This document shows, piece by piece, positions 1 to 8,469 of a stretch of 64,000 nucleotides of DNA. Source of the DNA: JAIPDZ01 sp034522175 (GTDB lineage Bacteria; Desulfobacterota; DSM-4660; Desulfatiglandales; Desulfatiglandaceae); the NCBI GenBank assembly GCA_034522175.1, contig JAXHLQ010000001.1:3906001-3970000 (forward strand), read 5' to 3'. A model generated the notes under the pieces. The model was not told the origin of the DNA and did not search any database. It was given only the letters and a program-made list of their open reading frames with translations. Position 1 is the first letter of the stretch. The number at the start of each line of letters is the position of its first letter. The position numbers and the translations under genes were made by a program.

Positions 1-218
1 CGGAAAACGACTTCGAAACCGAACGGGACGAAAAATATGACGAGGCCATTGATGTGGTTTCCAGGACCGGTCAGGCGTCCATCTCCATGCTTCAGCGCAA
101 ACTGCGGGTCGGATACAACCGGGCCGCCCGAATGATTGAGGCCATGGAACAAGACGGCATCGTCGGTCCTTCAGACGGGGTCAAACCCCGGGACGTCTTC
201 GGAAGAAAAGGGAAATGA
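1..218 (+). CDS. ftsK: DNA translocase FtsK, C-terminal end (partial)
   Basis: Reading in frame from base 3, the first 71 codons encode the winged-helix gamma domain that ends FtsK/SpoIIIE translocases. The stretch with SISMLQRKLRVGYNRAARM is the DNA-recognition helix region that reads the KOPS/SRS orientation sequences, and VGPSDGVKPRDVF is the usual C-terminal tail. The ATPase and membrane parts lie upstream of the window. FtsK pumps the chromosome terminus through the division septum and activates XerCD. The stop is 4 bp before the lolA start, an arrangement seen in many proteobacteria. Confidence 0.93.
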   Translation, partial: ENDFETERDEKYDEAIDVVSRTGQASISMLQRKLRVGYNRAARMIEAMEQDGIVGPSDGVKPRDVFGRKGK

Positions 219-222
219 TCAA

Positions 223-894
223 ATGAAACGAGTGATTTTCGTCACCATGGCATGTCTTTTCCTCCATGGTCCCGCCTGGGCCGATGCCGATTTGTCCACC
301 CTGTTGAAGGGGGTCCGTGAGACATACGGGGGCCTCAAGGGACTCTCCATCCAATACCGGCGCGAGGTCATCACCCGAACCATGAGCATGCTGGGGAAGA
401 AGGCCAGTGGGGACATCGCCTTCGGTCAAATGGTCTTCCGGCCGCCCCATTTCCTCCGCCTGGATCAGGAGAGCCCCAATAGGGAAACCCTGATTACGGA
501 TGGGACGTCCCTGTGGTGGTACGTTCCAGACAAACAAAAGGCCTATCGATATGACGCGAAGGAATTCGGGAGGGAACTCAAACTCTTGAGCGACATATTC
601 AGAGGGCTGGCCAGGGTGGAAGACAATTTCCAGGTGATATTGCACGATATGGAGGGTCAAACAGATCACCGAATCGAGTTGATTCCGGATCCGCCCTGGC
701 AGCAAGTGGACCGCATCCAACTGACGGTGACGCCCGATCACCACATCGCCGAGGTCCGGATCTACAACCTGATGGGGGGGGTGACCGTGTTTGAACTCCG
801 GGAACTCGAAGAAAAAAAGACCTTTCCCAAAGGGTTCTTCAGCCTGAAGCTGCCGGACGGGGTGGAACTCATCGACGAAAGACCCCATCAGTGA
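223..894 (+). CDS. lolA: Outer-membrane lipoprotein carrier protein LolA
   Basis: The 223-residue protein starts with a Sec signal peptide (MKRVIFVTMACLF, cleavage likely after GPAWA). It continues with the LolA fold: DGTSLWWYVPDKQKAYRY, a family-typical strand near residue 95-115, and a C-terminal PDGVELID strand. LolA carries lipoproteins across the periplasm from LolCDE to LolB. The ATG at 223 is chosen over an in-frame ATG at 136 because it gives a clean signal peptide, has AAGGGA upstream and lies 4 bp after ftsK. The 3' end overlaps the convergent VWA gene by 7 bp. The protein implies a Gram-negative envelope. Confidence 0.92.
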   Translation: MKRVIFVTMACLFLHGPAWADADLSTLLKGVRETYGGLKGLSIQYRREVITRTMSMLGKKASGDIAFGQMVFRPPHFLRLDQESPNRETLITDGTSLWWYVPDKQKAYRYDAKEFGRELKLLSDIFRGLARVEDNFQVILHDMEGQTDHRIELIPDPPWQQVDRIQLTVTPDHHIAEVRIYNLMGGVTVFELRELEEKKTFPKGFFSLKLPDGVELIDERPHQ

Positions 895-2102
895 ATCATG
901 AGCCTTGACAGGAGCCTGCCGACCTTCTTTAAACTCTCCAGGCTGTCCGCAGGGAGGATATAATCCACAAAAGGGCGAACGGCGTTCATCCCCTGGGATA
1001 GCGAATGGGCGTCCGGGTCGGCGGCCAGCGGATTGAGCCAGACGACCGCGTGCACCTTGCCGCTCAGATGTGCCATCTCGCGCTTTAATATGGCCTTGCC
1101 CCCCAGATCCCAGCCATCACTCAAAAGCACCACCACACTTCTGGAATTAAGGAATCGAAAACCTTCCCCGCGGTTAAACTGCATCAGCGAATAGCCGATT
1201 CGCGTTCCCCCCGACCATTCCGGTACTTCCGAGGGGATGCGTTCAAGGGCTTTATCCACATCGAGATGTCTGACAATAGGGGTGATACGACATATTGAGG
1301 TGGAGAAGACAAACACCTCCGTCCTGGCCCCGACCCCCCTGATACCCAGCAGAAAAGGCATCACAAACCGGGCATAGCGGTCCATGGAACCGCTGACATC
1401 GGCGATAATGACAAGACGCTTGAGCCGTTTTTTTTTCCGTTTGTAAAAGAGCTCAAACGGGATGCCCATGGTCTTTCGACTGGCACTCAGCGTGCGGCGA
1501 AAATCGATATCCGCTGTGCCATGGCTGGACTGAAAGCGTCTTGTGGCACTGGCACGGAAGGGGTGAATGAGCTTTTTAAGGGCGAGCTGTGCCACCTGGA
1601 TATCTTCGTTACGAAGATCTGGAAACGCCTTTTTTTCAACGCTTGAGACCGGGCTGTAGGCCACCCCCTCCAACCATTCCCGCTGATCCGTCTCTTCTGT
1701 TTTTACGGCTTTCTCTATTTCCAGCGTCCGGGGGCTCTCTGCCGTTGAAGTTTGCGGCGTTTTTTCTTCTGCCTCACCGGTTCCCTCGGGTGTTTCCTGC
1801 TCGGACGTCTGCTCATGCGCCCGATCCCAGAACTGGTGAAACAGCGCATCAAACTGGATCCACTCCATGTCCGTGGAAACAAGCGTGGCCCTGAGCGCAT
1901 AATAAAACGCATCTTTCTTTTCAATGGAAATCGCTTCCAGGGCCCTGAGGGCATGGTGAACGTCACTCTGAAATACCCTGAATCCCCGCGCCTTCAGGAA
2001 ATGGGCGAACCGGATGACGGTCCCCCCCAGGCTTTGCCGATCCACACCGGGCAAGGGATTCACCGGGCGTAAGGCTGAGCGCTCCTCCGTCTCTATCATC
2101 AT
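888..2102 (-). CDS. VWA domain protein, CoxE-like
   Basis: This 404-residue protein has a C-terminal von Willebrand A domain. The MIDAS motif DVSGS is at about residues 235-239, and VVLLSDGWD follows in the last third. The N-terminal half is helical with an acidic linker (residues ~97-140), the layout of CoxE-like VWA proteins. These work with MoxR AAA+ ATPases as metal-insertion or remodelling chaperones. The gene overlaps the upstream moxR-like gene by 4 bp (ATGA), so the two are almost certainly cotranslated. The client protein cannot be told from this window, since no molybdo-enzyme gene is adjacent. Confidence 0.85.
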   Translation of the reverse strand: MMIETEERSALRPVNPLPGVDRQSLGGTVIRFAHFLKARGFRVFQSDVHHALRALEAISIEKKDAFYYALRATLVSTDMEWIQFDALFHQFWDRAHEQTSEQETPEGTGEAEEKTPQTSTAESPRTLEIEKAVKTEETDQREWLEGVAYSPVSSVEKKAFPDLRNEDIQVAQLALKKLIHPFRASATRRFQSSHGTADIDFRRTLSASRKTMGIPFELFYKRKKKRLKRLVIIADVSGSMDRYARFVMPFLLGIRGVGARTEVFVFSTSICRITPIVRHLDVDKALERIPSEVPEWSGGTRIGYSLMQFNRGEGFRFLNSRSVVVLLSDGWDLGGKAILKREMAHLSGKVHAVVWLNPLAADPDAHSLSQGMNAVRPFVDYILPADSLESLKKVGRLLSRLMIH

Positions 2103-3019
2103 TTTGTCGATTTCAAATCCGCCGCGTCAGATCCATCCAGTGACTCACGAAACTGCCTGATATCCTCCTGATATTTCAGGATACAGCCGATGGTCTCTGA
2201 GATAATCGATTCGTCGAGGTGGTCCTTATGGAGGGCCATCAAGGCCCTTGCCCAGTCCAGTGTCTCCGACACCCCCGGCTTTTTCAGGAGATCTTTCTCC
2301 CGCAATCCCTGGACAAACTGGATGATCTGTTCTGCGAGACGTTTTTCAATCCCGGGAATTCTGGCCGTGACGATGCGGTATTCCTTTTCAAAGGAGGGGT
2401 ATTCAATCCAGTGATACAGGCATCTTCTTTTGAGCGCGTCGTGAACATCACGGGTTCTGTTGGATGTCACCACCACCATGGGTCTTTTCCGGGCCGATAG
2501 GGTCCCCATCTCAGGGATGGTGATCTGGAAATCAGAAAGGACCTCGAGGAGAAAGGCCTCAAACTCCTCGTCCGATCTGTCGATCTCATCGATGAGGAGT
2601 ACCGGTGTCTGATCCCTGGAACGTAATATGGCTTCGAGCAGGGGGCGCTTGATGAGGAATTCCTCACCGTAGATGATCTTTTCAATCTCTTTCTGGTCGT
2701 GTTCTCCACCCTCCTCGAGCTTGATGTGCAGCAATTGCTTGGGGTAATTCCATTCATAGAGTGCCGTGGATGCATCCAGTCCCTCGTAACACTGAAGACG
2801 GATAAGGGGGACATCAAACAGCTTGGCCAGGACGAGCCCCACCTCGGTCTTTCCCACCCCCGGTTCCCCTTCGAGAAAAATGGGTTTTTCAAGCTGGTGA
2901 GCCAGGTAGAGCACGGTTGCGAGGGCCCGGTCCGCAATATAGTCCACCCCGGCCAGCTTCTCAACGACATCCCCTATGGATTTGAAATATGACGCCAATT
3001 GAAGCCTCCTGTCTATCAA
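2099..3019 (-). CDS. MoxR-family AAA+ ATPase
   Basis: This is a 306-residue AAA+ protein with Walker A GEPGVGKT (residues 51-58), Walker B VLLIDEID (about 139-146) and a sensor region VVVTSNRTRDV. Sequence and length match the MoxR/CoxD class, which use ATP to remodel a partner through a VWA adaptor. It is first in a two-gene minus-strand operon with the CoxE-like VWA gene. No transport or protease domain is present. The assignment to MoxR is firm; its substrate is unknown. Confidence 0.9.
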   Translation of the reverse strand: MIDRRLQLASYFKSIGDVVEKLAGVDYIADRALATVLYLAHQLEKPIFLEGEPGVGKTEVGLVLAKLFDVPLIRLQCYEGLDASTALYEWNYPKQLLHIKLEEGGEHDQKEIEKIIYGEEFLIKRPLLEAILRSRDQTPVLLIDEIDRSDEEFEAFLLEVLSDFQITIPEMGTLSARKRPMVVVTSNRTRDVHDALKRRCLYHWIEYPSFEKEYRIVTARIPGIEKRLAEQIIQFVQGLREKDLLKKPGVSETLDWARALMALHKDHLDESIISETIGCILKYQEDIRQFRESLDGSDAADLKSTK

Positions 3020-3163
3020 CGCGGATATAAGCCGCGTGAAATTGATTTGTGATGCTTGATTTGAAGGGTGCTATACTTTATGATCCCTCGAGTGTCAACC
3101 AGGAGCGTGTCGGGTCATAGGGTGGGCCCGACGGCTGAAACAGGTGGAAAGCCGATACCCGTG

Positions 3164-3459
3164 ATGAAAATGAGAAAGAAAAAAAGACCGCATCGCCCAA
3201 ACTTGAACGGAAACGTTCGGCGCTCGAAGCAGAAGCCGCAGAAAAAGGGATTCAAATCCATTACGATCTCCTGGAGGCTGCCGGGCTCAAGCTCAAGGGG
3301 GGCATATGCTGGGTCAACGGTGAATACCATATCTTTGTGGACCGGCGAAAACCGCTGGCCGAACAGATTGATTTTATCGAGGATCATTTGAATCAACCCC
3401 TTCCGGAAGCCCCCGCCGATACGGCAGGCGAAGCGTTCAAACCCGATGCCCCCACATAA
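3164..3459 (+). CDS. Small conserved-looking protein, start frameshifted
   Basis: From the TGA at 3136 to the stop at 3459 one frame is open and encodes LLEAAGLKLKGGICWVNGEYH followed by FVDRRKPLAEQIDFI, which reads as a compact globular protein. That frame has no usable start codon. A start exists at 3164 (ATG AAA ATG AGA AAG) in the neighbouring frame. Adding one A to the A7 run at 3179-3185 joins the two into a protein of about 98 residues with a lysine-rich N-terminus. I read this as one gene with a homopolymer error or a recent mutation. The function is unknown. It runs into the start region of the peptidase gene downstream. Confidence 0.5.
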
Positions 3460-3532
3460 TCCCATCCCTTCGGCTCATTTTCCCCTGAAGCAGCACGCGC
3501 GGCCCGATGGCGCACCCGCGTTCCCCCTTCAA

Positions 3533-4735
3533 ATGAAACATTGGCTTATTCTCCTCCGGGCTGCGCTCATCCTCAGTTGCGGCATCCTGAACCAGACCCT
3601 TGCCCGGGCTGAGACGGATCATCCGTGCCTGCAACATCTCACCCGCAGGGACTGTCTTGTCGTGGCCGACCCGACGGGGCGTATTCTCCTCGAGAAAAAC
3701 GCATCCCGGCCCTTCGTCCCCGCATCCATCCTGAAAATCGCCACCGCCATGACCGCGCTTCACTATCTCGGCCCCACCTACCGGTTCGAGACCGCTTTTT
3801 ACGTGGATAGCGAAGGAAATCTGAAGGTTAAGGGCTACGGGGACCCGCTGTTTATATCAGAAGTCATGCTAAATATCAGCGACGCACTCTCTCGAAAGAT
3901 CGGCCGGTTCGGGGATCTGATCATCGATGACACCTATTTTGCGCCCGGGATCACCATACCCGGACAGGGGACATCCACCAATCCCTATGACGCCCCGGTG
4001 GGCGCCTTCTGCGCAAATTTCAATACCATCCGGTTCCATCGCGACGGGAACGGAAAGGTCGTCTCCTCGGAAACACAGACACCGATCACACCCCTTGCCA
4101 GGAAGAAAATCAACGCCCTGAACCTTAAAAAGGGACGGCAAGTGGTTTCTCACAGCGGCCGGGACGCTGCGCGGTACGCAGGCGAACTGCTCCTCCATTT
4201 TCTGAACACAAAAGGGGTAAAAAACAACGGGCGAATGCGCTTCGGCAAGGTGAACCGGCAGGATGTCCTCATATACCGGTATCATTCGAGGTTTACGCTC
4301 GAAACCGTGATCAGGAAAATGCTCGAGTTTTCAAATAACTTCATGGCCAATCAGCTTTTTATCGCCACAGGGGCAAGGGTTTACGGACCCCCCGGCACAC
4401 TCGAAAAGGGAATAAATGCCACGCAGCATTATCTGAAACGGAACCTCTCGCTTAAGCACATTGATGTTACGGAAGGGTCGGGTCTTTCGAGGAAAAACCG
4501 GCTCACCGGGCTCGACATGCTGATCCTGCTCAAAGGGTTTGAACCTTACCGGCATCTATTGAAAAGCAAAAACGGGCTTCGCTTCAAGACGGGCACGCTC
4601 AGGGGCGTCCATACCCGCGCAGGATATCTCGAGGCATCTGAAAAGGACCCCTTTTATTTTGTCATCTCCGTCAGGGGGAACGGGAAGAAAATTACGGCGG
4701 TGATGGATTGTATCCGGGCGTTTTATTGCCCCTGA
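3533..4735 (+). CDS. dacB: D-alanyl-D-alanine carboxypeptidase/endopeptidase (PBP4, family S13)
   Basis: This 400-residue secreted penicillin-binding protein has the three active-site motifs of the S13 family: SILK (SxxK, catalytic Ser, in PASILKIATA), SNN (SxN, in SNNFMANQLF) and KTG (in FKTGTLRGVH). The signal peptide is MKHWLILLRAALILSCG, with cleavage near ARA/E. The start at 3533 is preferred to an in-frame ATG at 3446 because it yields the signal peptide directly. The enzyme trims or cleaves D-Ala-containing crosslinks in peptidoglycan in the periplasm. It is somewhat shorter than E. coli DacB (477), as is common in deltaproteobacteria. Confidence 0.88.
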   Translation: MKHWLILLRAALILSCGILNQTLARAETDHPCLQHLTRRDCLVVADPTGRILLEKNASRPFVPASILKIATAMTALHYLGPTYRFETAFYVDSEGNLKVKGYGDPLFISEVMLNISDALSRKIGRFGDLIIDDTYFAPGITIPGQGTSTNPYDAPVGAFCANFNTIRFHRDGNGKVVSSETQTPITPLARKKINALNLKKGRQVVSHSGRDAARYAGELLLHFLNTKGVKNNGRMRFGKVNRQDVLIYRYHSRFTLETVIRKMLEFSNNFMANQLFIATGARVYGPPGTLEKGINATQHYLKRNLSLKHIDVTEGSGLSRKNRLTGLDMLILLKGFEPYRHLLKSKNGLRFKTGTLRGVHTRAGYLEASEKDPFYFVISVRGNGKKITAVMDCIRAFYCP

Positions 4736-4779
4736 CGCCGCTTTTTCATCCCATCACAAGTTGTCAAAACACCTTCCTG

Positions 4780-5055
4780 TCACTTAGAGAACAGCGCTTC
4801 TAAGGCGGCCTTTGCCTCGGAGGTCCGTCCCTTCCCTGGAGCGGACCCCTTCAGCATGAAATATTCGCAGAAATTGGCCCGCTCTTTGTCCACAATTCGT
4901 TCCGCCATCACCTCTTTGCAGTCATTGTATGCGGTCCTGTCGTAGAATTTGCACTGTCTGCAGCATCTGAGATCCCTTCCGCAGTGAGAACAGGTATCGT
5001 TTCGCATGACCTTTCCCTCCAGCTTCAGTCCCGCCCCACAAAACGCACAATTCAT
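4780..5055 (-). CDS. Small zinc-ribbon protein
   Basis: This 91-residue protein begins MNCAFCGAGL and has two CxxC knuckles (CAFC and CSHC), then CCRQC, DC and FCEYF, giving at least eight Cys in the first 70 residues. A basic tail follows (SAPGKGRTSEAKAALEALF). This suggests one or two structural zinc or metal sites. The start at 5055 is chosen because GGGAGG lies 9 bp upstream; a longer in-frame start at 5085 lacks one. It resembles small proteins found near deltaproteobacterial housekeeping genes, but I do not recognise a named function. It is divergent from the archease gene. Confidence 0.7.
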   Translation of the reverse strand: MNCAFCGAGLKLEGKVMRNDTCSHCGRDLRCCRQCKFYDRTAYNDCKEVMAERIVDKERANFCEYFMLKGSAPGKGRTSEAKAALEALFSK

Positions 5056-5123
5056 TTCTCCGTTTCCTCCCTTTAAGACAAACAAAGTTTTGACAAGTCA
5101 ACCCCCACGGGGTAAGCTTTTTT

Positions 5124-5552
5124 ATGGCTTGCGATACCCCCGTATATTCCCTGCTGGATCATACCGCGGATCTAAAGATCAGGGTCTGGGGCAGGGACCT
5201 CCTGGATCTTTTTGAAAACGCCGCAACATCCATGATGCGGTTTCTCCTTGAGGCCGGCCCCGCCGATGAAACCGAGGTGATCTCCATCTCACTGACGGCT
5301 GAAGATCTCAACGATCTAATGGTACGATGGTTGAGCGAAATTCTTTATCTTCTCATGGGAGAACATCAGGTGGTCGTACAGTCCAAGCTCAATGCCATTA
5401 ACCGGTCTCACCTCGATGCGGTTCTCCATGTGATACCCTACGACCCCGACAAACATCAGATGGAAACGGAAATCAAAGCCGTCACCTATCACCAGATCGA
5501 CGTCAGTCCCAGGGGATCACACTGGCAGGCGGAAATCGTCTTTGACTTATAG
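5124..5552 (+). CDS. Archease (RtcB cofactor)
   Basis: This 142-residue protein begins with the archease signature (LLDHTADLKIRVWGRDLLDL, then FENAA) and ends with the conserved metal-binding strand region (KAVTYHQIDV). Archease accelerates guanylylation of the RNA ligase RtcB and broadens its nucleotide use. It is encoded 24 bp upstream of rtcB, which is the usual functional linkage. A TTGACA (5090-5095) and TAAGCT (5113-5118) with 17-bp spacing lie just upstream. If used, they would leave almost no 5' leader. Confidence 0.9.
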   Translation: MACDTPVYSLLDHTADLKIRVWGRDLLDLFENAATSMMRFLLEAGPADETEVISISLTAEDLNDLMVRWLSEILYLLMGEHQVVVQSKLNAINRSHLDAVLHVIPYDPDKHQMETEIKAVTYHQIDVSPRGSHWQAEIVFDL

Positions 5553-5576
5553 AGGTTCCATCCAGGATATACCGTA

Positions 5577-7022
5577 ATGAACATCTCACTGAAACAAGTC
5601 GACGCGTATCGATGGCGCATCCCCAAAACCGGCGCCATGCGGGTTCCCGGGCTGCTCTTCTCCAGCAGCAAACTGATCCGGTCCGTAAGAAACGATCCCT
5701 GCCTTGCGCAGGTGGCCAACGTGGCCACGCTGCCCGGAATTGTTCACCATTCACTGGCCATGCCCGACATCCACTGGGGCTATGGCTTTCCCATCGGCGG
5801 TGTAGCCGCTTTTGACCTCGATGAAGGCATCGTATCACCCGGCGGTGTGGGGTATGACATCAACTGCGGGTGCCGGGTCATGACCACACGACTCACCGCC
5901 GATGTCATAAAACCGTTCATCAACGACCTGGTGCAGGGGCTTTTCAGGGATATCCCCTGCGGTGTCGGGTCAAGCGGGCACATCCACCTCTCCAAAAAAG
6001 AAGCGGAGGACGTTTCCGTACAGGGTGCTGCCTGGGCCGTTAAAAAAGGCCTCGGGACCATCGATGACATCGAGAAAACAGAGGATGGGGGTGCCATCCC
6101 CGGCGCCGATCCGTCGACATTGAGTGGCCGTGCCATGAAACGGGGCAAGGATCAGCTGGGGACCCTCGGCTCCGGCAACCATTTCCTTGAAATCCAGGTG
6201 GTGGACCGCATATATGACAGCGAAAAGGCGGCCATATTTAATCTTTTCGAGGGCCAGGTAACGATGTTCATTCACTCCGGTTCCCGGGGGTTCGGTCACC
6301 AGATATGCGATGATTTTCTAAAAGAAATGACCCGACATGCATCCACTGACGGCCGGTACGACGCCCTGCCCGACAGACAACTGATCTATTCGCCCCTGAA
6401 ATCCGCCCTGGCCAAACGCTATCTCGCCGCAATGGCCTGTGCAGCCAATTACGCCTGGGCCAACCGGCAAATCCTGATGCACTGGACCCGAAAGAGCGTC
6501 ATGGACACCCTCTCCATAACACCTGAGGAGATGGGCATGCGCCTTTTATATGATGTATGCCACAACATCGCCAAACATGAAACCCACCCCATGGATGGGC
6601 ATGAGACCACACTCTGTGTTCATCGAAAAGGGGCCACACGCGCCCTGCCACCCTGGCATCCGCTTCTTCCGAGGGTATATCAGCGCTCCGGTCAGCCCGT
6701 CCTGATCCCGGGAGATATGGGGAGCTACTCATACGTTCTGTCAGGAACCGAGGGCGCAATGGAACAGAGCTTCGGATCCTGTTGCCATGGGGCGGGCCGG
6801 GTCCTGAGCCGTAACCAGGCGGTTAAAAAAGCCAGAGGCCGCGACATACGCCGTGAATTGGCAGACCACGGGGTCGTTGTGCAATCCAGAGGAAAACGAA
6901 CCCTTAAAGAAGAAATGCCGGAGGCCTATAAAAGCGTTTCGGAGGTCATAGAATCGGTTCACGGCGCCGGGCTGGCCAAAAAGGTCGCCCGACTGAGGCC
7001 GCTCGGCGTTGTCAAAGGGTAA
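5577..7022 (+). CDS. rtcB: RNA-splicing ligase RtcB
   Basis: The 481-residue protein has the RtcB metal-site motifs in order: MPDIHWGYGFPIGGVAAF, GGVGYDINCGCRV with the conserved Cys, GTLGSGNHFLEIQ, HSGSRGFGHQ and the guanylylated-His motif CHGAGR. RtcB joins RNA 2',3'-cyclic phosphate or 3'-phosphate to 5'-OH ends, using GTP and Mn2+. It forms a two-gene operon with archease, consistent with tRNA or mRNA repair. The length is typical for the bacterial enzyme. An ISL3 element sits about 100 bp downstream. Confidence 0.96.
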   Translation: MNISLKQVDAYRWRIPKTGAMRVPGLLFSSSKLIRSVRNDPCLAQVANVATLPGIVHHSLAMPDIHWGYGFPIGGVAAFDLDEGIVSPGGVGYDINCGCRVMTTRLTADVIKPFINDLVQGLFRDIPCGVGSSGHIHLSKKEAEDVSVQGAAWAVKKGLGTIDDIEKTEDGGAIPGADPSTLSGRAMKRGKDQLGTLGSGNHFLEIQVVDRIYDSEKAAIFNLFEGQVTMFIHSGSRGFGHQICDDFLKEMTRHASTDGRYDALPDRQLIYSPLKSALAKRYLAAMACAANYAWANRQILMHWTRKSVMDTLSITPEEMGMRLLYDVCHNIAKHETHPMDGHETTLCVHRKGATRALPPWHPLLPRVYQRSGQPVLIPGDMGSYSYVLSGTEGAMEQSFGSCCHGAGRVLSRNQAVKKARGRDIRRELADHGVVVQSRGKRTLKEEMPEAYKSVSEVIESVHGAGLAKKVARLRPLGVVKG

Positions 7023-7113
7023 ACAGTTGCCATTTAAGAGAGGTGTCCGGTGCGGACCGTTTCTGCCCTCATAGCAATCAAAATGATGTTCGTCAACCAA
7101 AAATGACGCTTTC

Positions 7114-7144
7114 GCTTTTTAGGATCATCCGGTTAATGAGTACG
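7114..7144 (+). repeat. Left IS end: 8-bp target duplication plus terminal inverted repeat
   Basis: GCTTTTTA at 7114-7121 is repeated exactly at 8422-8429. The IS begins at 7122 with GGATCATCCGGTTAATGAGT. The reverse complement of the right end starts GGTTCTTCCGGCAAATGAGT, and about 19 of the first 23 bases match. Confidence 0.85.
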
Positions 7145-8421
7145 CTTGAGAATGTAGGTGGTAGAGCCTGAGTTTGAAATAGACCATATCTCTGAATCCA
7201 TAAGCTTGTCGTTTAAGGGTTTTGATTTTGTTATTGATACCTTCTATAGGGCCGCAAGAGATGGGGTGGATGTAGTAATTGAGGAGACCGTGACTGTACT
7301 GCATGAGTGTGTTGGCGACCTTTTTAAGTTGGCTGATATTTGAGGAGGCCGCATCATTGCACCATGCATCCAAGAATGGAATAGCCTCTTCCATAGATGG
7401 CTTGTCCCAAAAGTCTCTAAGTTGCTCCTTCATCGTATGGATCGTAAATAGAGGGGCATTGACCTCAAGAAGACTCTGTAGCCGATTCTGTTTTTCTTCC
7501 GTGAGATTCTCATAGTTTTTTAAGAGGAGAAATCGGGTTCCTTTTAAGACTTGTTTGCCATCTTCATCCAGTTGGTTTTGCTGTTCTCGTCTGAGATCCT
7601 CAATGGCCCGATTCATAAGAGCAGAAATATGGTACCGATCAAACACAATAGCGACATCTGGGAGATGGTTCTCCACGGCAGAGATAAACGCCTTGCTCAT
7701 ATCCATAGCAATGGCCTCAAGATGAGGCGATTCCTTTTTCAGCTTTTTTAGAAAGGGCTCGATGGCGTCTCCGCTTTTTCCTTCAACGGCATGCAGAATA
7801 CGACCCGATTCCAGGTCTACAAAGATACTCATATAGGAATGACCCTTACGAATGCTGAACTCGTCGAGAGCAATGTATTTCAAATCCTTCAACGGAGGCG
7901 CTTTATATCGCCTCTTAAGGTGATCCTTATGGATGTCTTTGATCAAATCCCAGCCCACAGACAAAAGGGTCGCTGCACCCGAAATGGTCATCCAGTGAAG
8001 GAGATCCAAGGCGAAATCCGCGAACCTTCTTGTATGTCTTGCTTTACCTTTTACAAAAGGAAGTCTGGGCCATCTCAAAGCACCGCAGTCCTCACAACGG
8101 ATTCTCCAGATCCTCAAAACCAGAAAGGTCTGACGGGAACCAATTGGAATCATTCTCAAAAGTCGCTGCTTGACGCCCTTACGCCGGAGCGTTTTAAAAC
8201 TCCTGCACTCCGGGCAGCGTTCCAGGGAGGATGTCACTTCAGCATGAAGAAAGATGCGTCCTCTCTCGTATTTTGTGGAAATGTACTTGACTCCTCTCAA
8301 ACCAAAAGCATGATAGAGCAATGAGGTGGACATGACGAATACCTCCTTTTTAGGGATACTTAGAAAGGTATCAGTCTATTCACCTCTTTTCAATTTACCG
8401 TACTCATTTGCCGGAAGAACC
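7122..8421 (-). mobile_element. ISL3-family insertion sequence, 1300 bp
   Basis: The element is bounded by imperfect ~23-bp inverted repeats (7122-7144 and 8399-8421). It is flanked by an 8-bp direct repeat, GCTTTTTA, the target-duplication size known for ISL3. It carries one complete transposase gene on the minus strand. Because ends, target duplication and open reading frame are all intact, it looks recently inserted and possibly active. It landed between rtcB and the nucleotidyltransferase gene, and its right end is only 48 bp before the latter's start codon, so it may have replaced or supplied that gene's promoter. Confidence 0.88.
7125..8333 (-). CDS. ISL3-family transposase
   Basis: This 402-residue transposase has an N-terminal zinc-binding region (CPECRSFKTLRR and CEDCG), a helix-turn-helix, and the DDE catalytic domain beginning YIALDEFSIRKGHSYMS. 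AIAMDMSKAFISAV, VFDRYHI and the C-terminal SCGPIEGINNKIKTLKR contain the later acidic residues. All features and length fit ISL3. A strong ribosome-binding site (AAGGAGGT) precedes the start. The enzyme moves its own element by cut-and-paste or circle formation. The gene fills nearly the whole element. Confidence 0.93.
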   Translation of the reverse strand: MSTSLLYHAFGLRGVKYISTKYERGRIFLHAEVTSSLERCPECRSFKTLRRKGVKQRLLRMIPIGSRQTFLVLRIWRIRCEDCGALRWPRLPFVKGKARHTRRFADFALDLLHWMTISGAATLLSVGWDLIKDIHKDHLKRRYKAPPLKDLKYIALDEFSIRKGHSYMSIFVDLESGRILHAVEGKSGDAIEPFLKKLKKESPHLEAIAMDMSKAFISAVENHLPDVAIVFDRYHISALMNRAIEDLRREQQNQLDEDGKQVLKGTRFLLLKNYENLTEEKQNRLQSLLEVNAPLFTIHTMKEQLRDFWDKPSMEEAIPFLDAWCNDAASSNISQLKKVANTLMQYSHGLLNYYIHPISCGPIEGINNKIKTLKRQAYGFRDMVYFKLRLYHLHSQAYSLTG

Positions 8422-8429
8422 GCTTTTTA
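8399..8429 (-). repeat. Right IS end: terminal inverted repeat plus target duplication
   Basis: The inverted repeat at 8399-8421 is the partner of 7122-7144. GCTTTTTA at 8422-8429 is the second copy of the target duplication. Confidence 0.85.
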
Positions 8430-8469
8430 AAACAGCGTTTCAAGAGAAGATATGGGGAGGTAACCTTTC

